Counted from the stretch's first letter, positions 44,171-52,627 are shown. The stretch is 64,000 nt of DNA from Limnocylindrus sp040397235 (GCA_040397235.1 JBBAWH010000004.1:1-64000); one strand, 5' to 3'. The notes: generated by a model not told the origin, from the sequence alone. Translations and numbers: made by a program.

Positions 44171-44294
44171 TCAACCTACGCCACCCCACCGTGCTGCAGA
44201 CCCCCAAAACTGGGCAAAATGACACGATCTTGGGAGTTCTTTTCGTGCAGATGCACAAGATGGGGGCGGGAGAGGCACAACGGTGAGGGTGAAC

Positions 44295-44371
44295 TGGTGG
44301 CCCCGGCAGGAGTCGAACCTGCGACCAACTGCTTAGAAGGCAGCTGCTCTAATCCACTGAGCTACGGGGCC
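44295..44371 (-). tRNA. tRNA-Arg (anticodon UCU)
   Basis: 77-nt minus-strand cloverleaf. Acceptor GGCCCCG pairs with CGGGGCC, CCA is encoded at 44295-44297, D arm AGCTCAGTGGATTAGAGC, anticodon loop CTTCTAA gives TCT, T arm GTTCGACTC. Confidence 0.96.
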
Positions 44372-44380
44372 AGCTTCTTG

Positions 44381-44386
44381 TAGAAT
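44381..44386 (+). promoter_or_regulatory. leaderless -10 of the small gene at 44393
   Basis: TAGAAT, exactly 6 nt before the ATG. It starts ten bases beyond the 5' end of the divergent tRNA-Arg. Confidence 0.5.
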
Positions 44387-44392
44387 AGAGGT

Positions 44393-44620
44393 ATGAAGGC
44401 CCTTTATGACGGAACCGAGCTGGCATCGATGGACCCCCTGGTCCTGATGAAGAACCTTGACCACACCCGCATGACCTCGCGCCGCCTCTCCTACATCCTG
44501 CAGCAACAGGTGCATCTCTATACCCCTGAGGCGAACAAGCTCCGCGACGAGATTGACCTCTACGTTGAGGCAGAGCACCAAATAGAGGGCGAGATGGCCC
44601 GGCGGAAGATCCGCGCCTAA
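44393..44620 (+). CDS. small conserved-type helical protein
   Basis: 75 aa, almost entirely helical, with charged heptads (RMTSRRLSYILQQQVHLYTPEANKLRDEIDLYVEAEHQI) that could form a coiled coil. No family is recognised. Support for a real gene: codon use like the neighbours, an in-frame TAGAAT hexamer exactly 6 nt before the ATG, and separation from the tRNA. Upstream of a lipoprotein gene, 38 bases apart. Confidence 0.6.
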   Translation: MKALYDGTELASMDPLVLMKNLDHTRMTSRRLSYILQQQVHLYTPEANKLRDEIDLYVEAEHQIEGEMARRKIRA

Positions 44621-44658
44621 GGCTATTAGGGCGGGAAATGATGATTGGAGGATTTGAC

Positions 44659-45165
44659 ATGCAAAAGCGTCACCACATCAGCGGAGTATTCACTCTCCTC
44701 GCTGCCATCGTGCTCATTGCGGGATGCGCAAGCACCGACAAGTACGGCGTGCCACTTGCCCCGACCGCACCTGGATTCGGAGAGACAGTTGGAGATGTCT
44801 CTTGCGACTCGGGTGGGTACGACGCCGCGTTCCACCTGCATTCGCAACTCGCCGTCTATCTTCCCGACGGCACCAGTGCCGATGTTCCACCAGATATCGG
44901 CGTCGGAACCGGCTGCATGTACTGGCTGCATACCCATGCTGAGACGGGGGAGTTGCACGTTGAGGCTCCCGCCGCAACGGCCGCTACCCTTGCCGACTTC
45001 CTGGAGATCTGGCGACGTTCCACCAATCCAACGATTCCAGATGCAGTGAACGCTGGGCTCGCCGAAGTGAAGGTTCTAGGCGAGGTCGTCAGCGACCCAG
45101 CGAGCATTGAGCTCTCGGATGGGCTTGGGATTGAGATTATCCTCAAGTCGTTCCCACAGCCCTAA
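44659..45165 (+). CDS. putative lipoprotein with His-rich motifs
   Basis: 168 aa from the ATG at 44659, which has GGAGG 7 bases upstream. Lipobox LIAGC follows a hydrophobic stretch, so the protein is a lipid-anchored surface/periplasmic one. The mature part has an FHLHSQLAVYLPDG segment, then DVPPDIGVG, CMYWLHTHAETGELHVE and WRRSTNPTI; six histidines plus two cysteines in these blocks look like metal-binding sites. Relatives with WLHTHD-type motifs are seen as uncharacterised proteins in Chloroflexota and actinobacteria. Function unknown. Confidence 0.72.
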   Translation: MQKRHHISGVFTLLAAIVLIAGCASTDKYGVPLAPTAPGFGETVGDVSCDSGGYDAAFHLHSQLAVYLPDGTSADVPPDIGVGTGCMYWLHTHAETGELHVEAPAATAATLADFLEIWRRSTNPTIPDAVNAGLAEVKVLGEVVSDPASIELSDGLGIEIILKSFPQP

Positions 45166-45197
45166 CGCCCGCTGAGCAGAAGATTCGCGCCTATCCC

Positions 45198-46379
45198 CTA
45201 GCCGTTCGCGTCTGGAGAAAAGGTTACGCCACTCCCCGGCTGGTCATCGTTCAGTATCCAGCGGCACCCCTCGTCAAGATTGAGGCCAGTGAATGGATCG
45301 CCGATGAGGCCGATCGGCCCGTCGAGGTCAAGGAACTCTGCCGCTCCCGCAACGGCAGCGGCGCCCGCGGTGCCGAGCTTCGTTTCCACCATGGAGCCGA
45401 ACATGCGGCGCAGGCCGAGCGACTCCGCCTTGCGGAAGCCACGCAGTGATGGGCCAAGCCCGCCGATCTTCACCTGCTTCAGGTTGACGCCATCGACCAG
45501 GCCAACGAGCTGCTCAATGTCGTCGTACACGATGCAGTCCTCATCGGCGATCACGGGGATCTCGGTGGCGGCGGCGAGGGCCGCCATGTTCTTGATGCGG
45601 CCAGGCTGCAGCGGCTGCTCGAGCAACTCGACGTTGCTGCGCTCGATGAGCGGAAGAAGTTCCAGCGCTCGCTCCAGGCTCCAGCCGCAGTTCGCATCCA
45701 GGCGCAGTGGCCCCTGATACACCTCGCGCACATGACGCAGCAGCTCCTCTTCCCCGCCGAGGCCAACCTTTAGCTTGAGGCTCGGGTACTTCGTTGCGGC
45801 GGCGGCGCGTTCCACCATGGTGTCAATCGGCGCGATACCGATGGTGAGGTTCGTATGCCCCATCGTCTCTGGCGCACCGAGCCAGCGGCGCAACGAGGTC
45901 TTCGCCGATCGGGCGAGCAGATCTTGTAGTGCCTGCTCGATCGCCGACTTGGCGGCACCGTGATTGCCGAGGGCGATATCCATCGCAGCGCTCATTGGGG
46001 CGAGTGCATCGGGCGCGCGGCCGCTGATGCCCGCTAGGCCACGGGCCGCTGCGTAGCCGTTGCCAGTCGTTGCGCCACCCGCCTCGGCGAGTGCGGCCTC
46101 GATTGCGGGGAGCGCTACCGAGAAGAGGAGTGGCGCAACGGCGGCGATTGTCTCTGGGGTGTCGCCGTAATACGGGTCGGCGCAGCCCTCCCCCCACCCT
46201 TCGAGGCCGGTGGCGCGATCGGTGATGTGCACGAACGCGGTGCGCGAGCTCTCCTCGTTCGGATCGGGTCGCGCGATGCGGAACGGCACCAGATACGGGA
46301 TATCCCACAGGTGCACCTCAACGTCGAGGCCGCCCGCGCTAAACGCGGCGAGGCGCGAGTGCGTGGGCGCTACGGCCAC
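45198..46379 (-). CDS. enolase-superfamily enzyme, dipeptide (L-Ala-D/L-Glu) epimerase type
   Basis: 393 aa. Muconate-lactonising-type TIM barrel with the epimerase residues in the expected order: K202 and K204 (LKLKVG), metal ligands D228 (LDAN), E254 (LLEQP) and D279 (VIADED), and K301/K304 (NLKQVKIGG). This is the KxK ... KxxK layout of dipeptide epimerases, which interconvert L-Ala-D-Glu and L-Ala-L-Glu in murein recycling. The N-terminal cap is about 20 residues longer than usual. It overlaps the M14-like gene by ten bases, which supports the peptidoglycan interpretation; other dipeptide specificities are possible. Confidence 0.85.
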   Translation of the reverse strand: MAVAPTHSRLAAFSAGGLDVEVHLWDIPYLVPFRIARPDPNEESSRTAFVHITDRATGLEGWGEGCADPYYGDTPETIAAVAPLLFSVALPAIEAALAEAGGATTGNGYAAARGLAGISGRAPDALAPMSAAMDIALGNHGAAKSAIEQALQDLLARSAKTSLRRWLGAPETMGHTNLTIGIAPIDTMVERAAAATKYPSLKLKVGLGGEEELLRHVREVYQGPLRLDANCGWSLERALELLPLIERSNVELLEQPLQPGRIKNMAALAAATEIPVIADEDCIVYDDIEQLVGLVDGVNLKQVKIGGLGPSLRGFRKAESLGLRRMFGSMVETKLGTAGAAAVAGAAEFLDLDGPIGLIGDPFTGLNLDEGCRWILNDDQPGSGVTFSPDANG

Positions 46380-47401
46380 ACGCCCCCCTCGGGGTCGCCA
46401 CCGAGCGCCAGGAGCGGATCGCCGTTGTTCATGGCGAGAGTGGTAACCAAGAAGATCACTACACCATCAATCGGTGCCGTAGGCGTTTGCAGCACATCGC
46501 CAAACACGCCCTGCACCTCGCCGAGCTTCTCGCCCTTCTTGACGACAGAGCCCACGGCCACAGCCGGGTGCCAGTAGCCGGCGACATCGGCAGGGATCTC
46601 GGCGCGCAGCCACGCCTCGCTGTTGAGGCGAGTGCTGGCGCCAGGCTTGAGCGGGCCGACCTCGCGTTCGATGGGGCTCTGCGGAAAGCTGCCCATCCCC
46701 ATCTCGGCGATGACGCCGCGCACGCCGGCGGCATGGCGCGCGACGAACTCGGGCTCCACGTGCCCCTGTCCACCGAACTCACAGAGGATGCCGATCGCGC
46801 CGAGCTGCTCGGCGGTCGAGGTGGTGGTGCCAGGGCTCGCACCAATCAGCAGCCACTCTGCGCCAACGGCGCGGCCGAGCGCCACGGCGCGTGCATCGCG
46901 TGCAGCGTCGCCCGTCTGTTCGATGCCGACAAAGGGCGAGAGCGCCTCGTTGATGTCGCCCGCGTGCAGATCGAGGTAGACGTCGGCACCGGTCATGAGT
47001 TGCGTCGCAATCGCGTGGGCGATCCGCTCACTTGCACTCCCCGTCGCCGAGCCCGGGTAGACGCGGTTCAGGTTCTTGTCGTCTTGCGGATTGACGTAGA
47101 TCGAGCGCGCCTTGAAGGCTGCGGGGCTCGTGGCGAGCGTCGCAATGATCGAGCCCTTGAGGTTGCTGAGTGTTGTTGGGTCGCCAGCCTCAGCCGAGAG
47201 CAGCAGCGAACGAAGTGCGGCTGGCCCCGTGTACTCGCCGCCATGAATGCCCGCGGTGATGGCGAGGCGTGGGCCAGGCTGCCCACCATTGATTACGACC
47301 ACAGGGATCTGCGTCTGCTCGCCAGGAGCCGTCTCTATGGCGAGCCAACCGGTGGCGCGACTTCCAGGAGCGGCGATGGCGGTACCGAGCTGCACATTCA
47401 T
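46370..47401 (-). CDS. M14/AstE-AspA-family zinc amidohydrolase
   Basis: 343 aa. Carboxypeptidase A-like zinc site H53/E56 (GIHGGEYTGP) and H146 (DLHAGD), with NLNRVYPG (110-117) as in succinylglutamate desuccinylase/aspartoacylase relatives. A C-terminal beta domain of about 75 residues (AEIPADVAGYWHPAVAVGSVVKKGEKLGEVQ) is biotinyl-like, as in AspA-family members. Position next to a dipeptide epimerase recalls the E. coli mpaA-ycjG pair, so it may free amino acids from murein peptides. That function is inference. Confidence 0.82.
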   Translation of the reverse strand: MNVQLGTAIAAPGSRATGWLAIETAPGEQTQIPVVVINGGQPGPRLAITAGIHGGEYTGPAALRSLLLSAEAGDPTTLSNLKGSIIATLATSPAAFKARSIYVNPQDDKNLNRVYPGSATGSASERIAHAIATQLMTGADVYLDLHAGDINEALSPFVGIEQTGDAARDARAVALGRAVGAEWLLIGASPGTTTSTAEQLGAIGILCEFGGQGHVEPEFVARHAAGVRGVIAEMGMGSFPQSPIEREVGPLKPGASTRLNSEAWLRAEIPADVAGYWHPAVAVGSVVKKGEKLGEVQGVFGDVLQTPTAPIDGVVIFLVTTLAMNNGDPLLALGGDPEGGVWP

Positions 47402-47432
47402 GCGCGCATCATGACAGGGGGAAACAGCTAAT

Positions 47433-47450
47433 GCCGCGGGACTCCGCGGC
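47433..47450 (-). terminator. GC-rich hairpin after the acyl-ACP desaturase gene
   Basis: Seven-pair stem GCCGCGG/CCGCGGC with a four-base loop, 20 bases after the desaturase stop. No clear U tract on either strand, so terminator status is weak. Confidence 0.3.
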
Positions 47451-47470
47451 TAACAGATTGAGGGACGAGG

Positions 47471-48418
47471 CTAGCGGGCGCGCTCCAGGCGCGGAACCGT
47501 TGACAATGCCAGGCGCTCCTCAAAGCGGCGGGCGGCAGCGTCGAGTTTCTCAAGATGCTCATGCAGGCGGATGCGCGCCTGCTCGGCCGCAGCGTCGAGT
47601 CCGCTCAGTTCGAAGATTCCCCAGAAGCGCAGGATCGGCATTAGGACGTCATCGCGATGGACGCGCAGGTCGTAGATCCCGGCCTTCGCCACATCCGCGG
47701 CCTTGCGGAGAAAGTTCGGAATGCCTGCACCCGGCATCTGGAAGCCAAGGACCTCGTCGACAATCGCCCGCACCGCGGCCGAAGGTTCAAGCTGGATCGC
47801 CGCCTTCAGCATGTCGCGGTAGAACACCATGTGCATGTTCTCATCGGCAGCGATGCGAGCCATGATCCGATCCGCCACGGGATCGTCGGAGTAGCGCCCG
47901 GTGTTGCGGTGCGCGATACGCGTCGCCAGCTCTTGGAAGGCGACGTAGGCAAGGCCGTGCAGCGTGTCTGGAAAGGGGTGCTCGTAGCCCTTCTCAAGTT
48001 GACTCATGCGGCCACGCTCCAAGAGGACTGGATCGATGTTGCGGGTGACCGTGAGGTAGTCGCGCAGGACGATGGCGTGCCGCCCCTCCTCCGCCGTCCA
48101 GCGACCCACCCAGTTGATCCAGGCGCCGTCGCCAGAGCCAAACATGCCGTGAATGAGGCGGTGATAGCTGGGCAGGTTGTCTTCGGTCAGCAGCCCGATC
48201 TCGAACGCGGTCTGCGCCACGCCCGTCAGTCGCGGGTGGTCAGGGGTCCAGGGCTCCTTGTCAAAGTCGCGGCCGAGACGGTACGGGATGAACTCGTGCG
48301 GGAACCACTCTTCCGCCACCTTGAGATGGCGATCCAGCAGTCGGGCGGCCTCGGGCTCCAGCTCCACGAGAATCCGTCGGTCGAGGGCGGTCCCTTGGTT
48401 AGGCTGCTCATCAGTCAT
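47471..48418 (-). CDS. soluble acyl-ACP desaturase (stearoyl-ACP desaturase family)
   Basis: 315 aa, cytosolic di-iron enzyme that introduces a double bond into acyl-ACP. The two iron-ligand helices are visible as E111/H114 (EEGRH) and E193/H196 (DENMH), the pattern of plant and actinobacterial (DesA) soluble desaturases. WFPHEF and the first-helix GAWINWVGRWTAEEGRH fit the family. A TACACT hexamer lies exactly 6 nt before the ATG at 48418, so the message is predicted leaderless. Confidence 0.92.
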   Translation of the reverse strand: MTDEQPNQGTALDRRILVELEPEAARLLDRHLKVAEEWFPHEFIPYRLGRDFDKEPWTPDHPRLTGVAQTAFEIGLLTEDNLPSYHRLIHGMFGSGDGAWINWVGRWTAEEGRHAIVLRDYLTVTRNIDPVLLERGRMSQLEKGYEHPFPDTLHGLAYVAFQELATRIAHRNTGRYSDDPVADRIMARIAADENMHMVFYRDMLKAAIQLEPSAAVRAIVDEVLGFQMPGAGIPNFLRKAADVAKAGIYDLRVHRDDVLMPILRFWGIFELSGLDAAAEQARIRLHEHLEKLDAAARRFEERLALSTVPRLERAR

Positions 48419-48424
48419 GGCGCA

Positions 48425-48430
48425 AGTGTA
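48425..48430 (-). promoter_or_regulatory. leaderless -10 of the acyl-ACP desaturase gene
   Basis: TACACT, 6 nt upstream of ATG 48418. Confidence 0.55.
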
Positions 48431-48486
48431 ATTGAAGTTTCCTAAAGCGTCCGTGGTGCCTTTTGGCTAAATCGCTGTTGGGGTAG

Positions 48487-48563
48487 TGGTAGCGCATACC
48501 GGATTCGAACCGGTGGTCTCTGCCTTGAGAGGGCAGTGTCCTAGGCCGCTAGACGAATGCGCC
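48487..48563 (-). tRNA. tRNA-Glu (anticodon CUC)
   Basis: 77-nt minus-strand cloverleaf. Acceptor GGCGCAT pairs with ATGCGCT (first pair G-U), CCA is encoded at 48487-48489, the D arm has the Glu-type TCGTCTAGCGGCCTAGGAC, anticodon loop CTCTCAA gives CTC, and the T arm carries GTTCGAATC. Confidence 0.94.
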
Positions 48564-48654
48564 CCGAGTGCGGGCCGTGCCCGGATGCAGATGATACCGA
48601 TCGGGGCGCTATGCGTCCAACTGGGAGGCGGGAGGCCGTTTTGGACCCTGCGTG

Positions 48655-48660
48655 TAGGGT
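48655..48660 (+). promoter_or_regulatory. leaderless -10 of the lipoprotein gene at 48667
   Basis: TAGGGT, exactly 6 nt before the ATG. Confidence 0.45.
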
Positions 48661-48666
48661 TAGTGC

Positions 48667-49122
48667 ATGAAGAGCCGAATCGCCCTGGTTGCCTCCCTGG
48701 CCCTGCTGCTGGTGGGCTGCGGCTCGGGGCTCGATGCGATCCATGGGTCGCCCAAAGCGACCCCCACCGACTTCGCCGGGCTCACCAAGCGATTCTCCAA
48801 GTTCAACCTCACCGTCGACACGGTCGTGAGCGGCGATGCAGGGTGCACCGACCAGGGGCTCGCCCCCATGGCGATCTCCTTCACGATCGCTGGGCTCGGC
48901 GAGGCTACTCCCCTCCCCGCCCGCCTCTACCGCTTCCGCAACGACGCCTCGTACACCAAGTTGCGTGCCACGGTCGATACCTGCGCCGCGGAGTGGGTCA
49001 CGGACCCCGCGAGCCTACTGATGATTGACGCCTCGCCCTACGTGCTGGTGATGGAGGGGGCGACTGATCAGGCATTCATCGATGCGCTGCGCACATCGCT
49101 CTACGACGCAGCGGGGAACTAG
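48667..49122 (+). CDS. putative lipoprotein of unknown function
   Basis: 151 aa. A clear lipoprotein signal (MKSRIALVASLALLLVGC, lipid-modified Cys at residue 18) is followed by a small mature domain with two further cysteines (DAGCTDQG, VDTCAAEW) that may pair. No family recognised. There is no Shine-Dalgarno; TAGGGT stands 6 nt before the start. Convergent with the adenosine-deaminase-like gene, whose stop overlaps its end by four bases. Confidence 0.7.
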   Translation: MKSRIALVASLALLLVGCGSGLDAIHGSPKATPTDFAGLTKRFSKFNLTVDTVVSGDAGCTDQGLAPMAISFTIAGLGEATPLPARLYRFRNDASYTKLRATVDTCAAEWVTDPASLLMIDASPYVLVMEGATDQAFIDALRTSLYDAAGN

Positions 49123-50177
49123 ACCTCTTCCTTCAGCGTGCGCGGCGAGGTGCCCGCACTGCGCGGAATTGCCGCCTTGCTGGCGTTCTTCACGAAGCTT
49201 GCCTTGATGGACATGGCGGCGGCGATCTCCTGCTCCTCTACGGAAAGGATGCTGTGCCTGCCGAGGGCGGCGAGCTCGTCGCGAATGTAGGTCTGCAGCA
49301 TCTCGGGGCCGTCGGTGCCGATCACATAGCGCACCTTGTTCTTGCGCAGGGCGTCGAAGATCTGGCGGAACTCGTCCCAATCCTTCACCACCTGCGTCAT
49401 GAGGTTTGAGGTTGGGCAGATCTCGAGAACAATCTTGCGCTCGGCGAGCGCCTTCAGCGTCTTAGGATCTTGCGCCGACTTCACGCCGTGGCCGATGCGG
49501 TCGGGCTCGAGGTTCTTGATCACGTCGAGCACCTCGCTGACGGGGCCAGACTCACCCGTGTGCACGGTGATGCCGAGGCCGGCGAGACGGGCGCGGCGGA
49601 AGAGCTTCTTGTATTCGGCAACCTTGAAGGCGGCTGACTCAGGGCCGGCAACGTCGATGCCGACGATGCCGCGGCTCTTCCAGGCAATCGCCTTCTCCAC
49701 GATGATCTCGTTCTGCGCATAGGTAAAGCCGCGGTCGAGACAGAGGATGAGACCTGGCATCACTGGATACTCCAGCGCAGCGCGGTCAGCGCCACGGATT
49801 GCCGCAGCAATGATGTGGTCAAGGTCCTGCTCACCGTTGCGATTGCGCTTCATCGGATTGAAGCGCAGCTCCATGGTGGTGATGTGGTTCTTGCGATACG
49901 CACCAGCAACCACCTCGTACACGGAGCGTTCCACCGCGATCGGCGATGACTGAATTAGCTCCGTCCAGTGGAAGAGGTCAAGGTAGCCGTTGAAGCTGCG
50001 CGTGCGCTTGGCCCCCGCGGTGATCATCTTGCGGAAGGCCCAGTAATCCTTCGATGGGAGTCGAATCCCCTGCGAGTGCGCGATCCCCCACATGATCGCT
50101 GGCGTCACGGAGCCACCCAGGTGGCAGTGAAGTTCAGCGAGTGGAATGCGCGGGCTCAGCGTGATGGCGCGGCTCAT
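49119..50177 (-). CDS. adenosine deaminase-like amidohydrolase
   Basis: 352 aa TIM-barrel zinc hydrolase. Zinc ligands are H17 and H19 (HCHLGGS), H206 (HTGES, with catalytic E209) and D289; catalytic H230 is in RIGHG, and EICPTSN is conserved. The usual TDDP motif reads TDGP (289-291), so the second Asp that helps bind the substrate N7 in adenosine deaminases is Gly here; adenine or a different nucleoside/aminated purine may be the true substrate. Overlaps lipA by four bases; an association with lipoate metabolism is not obvious. Confidence 0.82.
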   Translation of the reverse strand: MSRAITLSPRIPLAELHCHLGGSVTPAIMWGIAHSQGIRLPSKDYWAFRKMITAGAKRTRSFNGYLDLFHWTELIQSSPIAVERSVYEVVAGAYRKNHITTMELRFNPMKRNRNGEQDLDHIIAAAIRGADRAALEYPVMPGLILCLDRGFTYAQNEIIVEKAIAWKSRGIVGIDVAGPESAAFKVAEYKKLFRRARLAGLGITVHTGESGPVSEVLDVIKNLEPDRIGHGVKSAQDPKTLKALAERKIVLEICPTSNLMTQVVKDWDEFRQIFDALRKNKVRYVIGTDGPEMLQTYIRDELAALGRHSILSVEEQEIAAAMSIKASFVKNASKAAIPRSAGTSPRTLKEEV

Positions 50178-51157
50178 GCGCTCGCTCGCTCGGCGCGGCG
50201 GCCACGTAGCGCTGGGGAGCCAGCCGGCACCTGGTCTCGCGCGTGATACGAGCTGCGCACCAGCGGGCCCGACTCCACATGCTTGAAGCCGAGCGCTAAC
50301 GCCTCGTCGCGCATCTCGTTGAACTCTGCGGGCGTGTAGTAGCGCACCAGCGGCAGGTGCTTGGCGGTTGGGCGCAGGTACTGGCCAATCGTCAGCACGT
50401 CGCAGTCAACGGCGCGCAGAGCCTTAAACGCCTCGGTCAGTTCGGCGCGCTCCTCGCCAAGCCCAACCATCAGCGAGCTCTTGGTATGCACCGGGTTGCC
50501 GAGCTCCGCCGCCATCTCCTTGGCGCGGCGAATCACTTCGAGCGAACGCTCCCAGCGGGCGCGCTTCCGCACCGGCTTCTGCAGGCGCTGCACCGTCTCG
50601 AGGTTGTGGTCAACGATGTCGGGGGCCGCCTCCATGACCGCACGGAGCGGCTCCTCGCGGCCGTCGAAGTCGGGGATCAGCACCTCAACACCCGTGTCTG
50701 GTGCAAGGGCACGAAGCTCACGAATCGTGGCGGCGAAGATTGCCGCTCCACCGTCGGCAAGGTCGTCGCGGGCGACGCTCGTCACCACCACGTGGTCGAG
50801 GTTTAGCGAGGCAAGTGCCTCGGCAACGCGGCGCGGCTCATCAAGGTCAAGGCCATCCGGTCGACCGGTCTTCACGGCGCAGAAGCCGCAGGCGCGCGTG
50901 CAGGTGTCACCGAGAATCATTACCGTCGCGGTCCCCTGCTCCCAGCACTCGCCGATGTTTGGGCAGCGTGCCTCTTCACAGACGGTGTTCAGGCTCTTCG
51001 TGCGCATCAGCGTTTGCAGTTCGCGATAGCGTGCGCCGCCTGGGGCCTTTGAACGAATCCACTCTGGGTGCTTCGAGGCGACGAGAATCTCTTCGGTGTG
51101 GCTTGGAGAGGCGCCAAGCATTGGCAGCTGTCGACCGATCAGCGGCGACCCAGCCAC
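50174..51157 (-). CDS. lipA: lipoyl synthase
   Basis: Radical SAM enzyme that inserts two sulphurs into protein-bound octanoate. 327 aa. The auxiliary cluster motif C60-x4-C65-x5-C71 (CEEARCPNIGEC) and the radical SAM motif C86-x3-C90-x2-C93 (CTRACGFC) are complete, and the C-terminal serine ligand region VRSSYHA is present. Directly follows lpdA (one-base overlap) and precedes the deaminase-like gene. No lipB or E2 gene is nearby. Confidence 0.97.
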   Translation of the reverse strand: MAGSPLIGRQLPMLGASPSHTEEILVASKHPEWIRSKAPGGARYRELQTLMRTKSLNTVCEEARCPNIGECWEQGTATVMILGDTCTRACGFCAVKTGRPDGLDLDEPRRVAEALASLNLDHVVVTSVARDDLADGGAAIFAATIRELRALAPDTGVEVLIPDFDGREEPLRAVMEAAPDIVDHNLETVQRLQKPVRKRARWERSLEVIRRAKEMAAELGNPVHTKSSLMVGLGEERAELTEAFKALRAVDCDVLTIGQYLRPTAKHLPLVRYYTPAEFNEMRDEALALGFKHVESGPLVRSSYHARDQVPAGSPALRGRRAERASA

Positions 51158-52584
51158 TAGAAGTTCACCGAGCGGCCGAGCGAGATGAGTGCCGCCTCGC
51201 CGAGTACCTCACTGAGCGTTGGATGTGGATGCGTGGTGCCGCCCACCTGTTCGGCGGTCGCGCCGAGCTCAAGGGCGAGGCTCGCCTCGGCGATAAGCTC
51301 AGTCACCTTCGGGCCAACCATGTGCACGCCGAGCAGTTCGCCACTCTCGGCGTGTCGCAGCACCTTGCAGAAGCCATCGCTGTCGCCACCGATCTGCGCC
51401 TTGGCGATCGCAGCGAATGGCATCACCCCTGCAACGAAGGGCACACCGTCGCGCTCCAGCTCTTGCGTGGTGGCACCGACCGAGGCAACCTCGGGGCGAC
51501 AGTAGGTGGCGCGTGGCTGCTTCGCGTAGTTCATCGCGTGAATCGGCTGACCCGCAATCGCGTGAGCAGCGATCAAGCCCTCGTGTGCGGCAACGTGTGC
51601 CAGCTGCAGTCCACCGATCACGTCACCCACGGCATAGAGGTGCTCCTGCTTGGTGCGCATCTGTGCGTCGACAGTAATGAAGCCGCGCTCAACAGTGGCT
51701 GCGGTGTTCTCGAGACCGATGTTGGCACTGTTTGGCACGCGACCGGCGGCAATAACGAGCAGGTCGGCGCTCAGCGGCGTTGCGGTGCCCGAGCCGTCAA
51801 CCGGCTCAATGCTCAGCGTTACGCCATCGGCGCTACGTACCAGGCTCCCCTCTGTAATGCGGTGTGCGACGTGGATGGCGATGCCGCGCTTGGTGAAGGC
51901 ACGCGCAAGCTCTTTCGATGCGTCGCGATCTTCGAGCGGCACGATTGCGGGGAGCATCTCAACGATGGTGGTTTCGGCGCCGAGGTCGCGGAAGTAGGAG
52001 GCGAACTCGCAGCCAACGGCGCCGCCGCCAACCACGATGACACGTTTCGGATGCAGTGTCCCCGTGACGATGTCATCACTGTCGACGATGACCGTGCCGT
52101 CGGTCTCGAGTCCTGGAATGCTGCGCACACTCGATCCCGTGGCAACGACGATGTCGGTGGCGGTGATTGTGCGCTCTTCGCCAGTTGGTGCGCCCGCTTC
52201 GTCGACGAGGGCCACCTTGATGCTGCCCGGTGCTGTGATGGTGCCGCGGGCGGCGATCAGCTCGACGTTGTTCTTCTTAAAGAGGCTCTTGAGGCCGGCG
52301 TGCATCTTGGCCACGATCTTGTCGCGGCGAGCGCCAACGACGGTCGTGTCGATGCCAGTGGCGGGGGTGACTTGGATGCCGTAGTCGGCCGCCTTGCCGA
52401 TCTTGGCGAGCAGGTCGCCGCTCTCCAGCATCGCCTTGGCGGGGATGCAGCCCCAGTGGAGACAGGTGCCACCCACCTTCTCCTGCTCAACGAGCGCCAC
52501 GCGCTTGCCGAGTTGGGCGGCACGGAAGGCGGCGGCATAGCCACCAGTTCCACCACCGAGAACTAGGAGGTCGTAGTCGGGCAT
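51157..52584 (-). CDS. lpdA: dihydrolipoamide dehydrogenase (E3)
   Basis: 475 aa FAD disulphide oxidoreductase that reoxidises dihydrolipoyl groups of 2-oxoacid dehydrogenase or glycine cleavage complexes. N-terminal FAD motif GGGTGGYAAAFRAAQLG, redox cysteines C41 and C46 (in GGTCLHWGCIPAK), NAD motif VVGGGAVGCEFASYF, AAGRVPN, YAVGDV, and the C-terminal interface His-Glu region HPHPTLSE. A TAGGAT hexamer stands 6 nt before the ATG, so the message is predicted leaderless. First gene of lpdA-lipA-deaminase. Confidence 0.96.
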   Translation of the reverse strand: MPDYDLLVLGGGTGGYAAAFRAAQLGKRVALVEQEKVGGTCLHWGCIPAKAMLESGDLLAKIGKAADYGIQVTPATGIDTTVVGARRDKIVAKMHAGLKSLFKKNNVELIAARGTITAPGSIKVALVDEAGAPTGEERTITATDIVVATGSSVRSIPGLETDGTVIVDSDDIVTGTLHPKRVIVVGGGAVGCEFASYFRDLGAETTIVEMLPAIVPLEDRDASKELARAFTKRGIAIHVAHRITEGSLVRSADGVTLSIEPVDGSGTATPLSADLLVIAAGRVPNSANIGLENTAATVERGFITVDAQMRTKQEHLYAVGDVIGGLQLAHVAAHEGLIAAHAIAGQPIHAMNYAKQPRATYCRPEVASVGATTQELERDGVPFVAGVMPFAAIAKAQIGGDSDGFCKVLRHAESGELLGVHMVGPKVTELIAEASLALELGATAEQVGGTTHPHPTLSEVLGEAALISLGRSVNF

Positions 52585-52590
52585 ACGAGA

Positions 52591-52596
52591 ATCCTA
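52591..52596 (-). promoter_or_regulatory. leaderless -10 of lpdA
   Basis: TAGGAT, 6 nt before ATG 52584. Confidence 0.55.
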
Positions 52597-52627
52597 CGCC
52601 CCGCCGCCGACCCTTGCCGCGCGCTGC

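Noticed and set aside
50701..52566. 621-codon plus-strand open frame opposite lipA and lpdA
   Set aside because: Antisense of two clearly identified enzymes; no recognisable domain.
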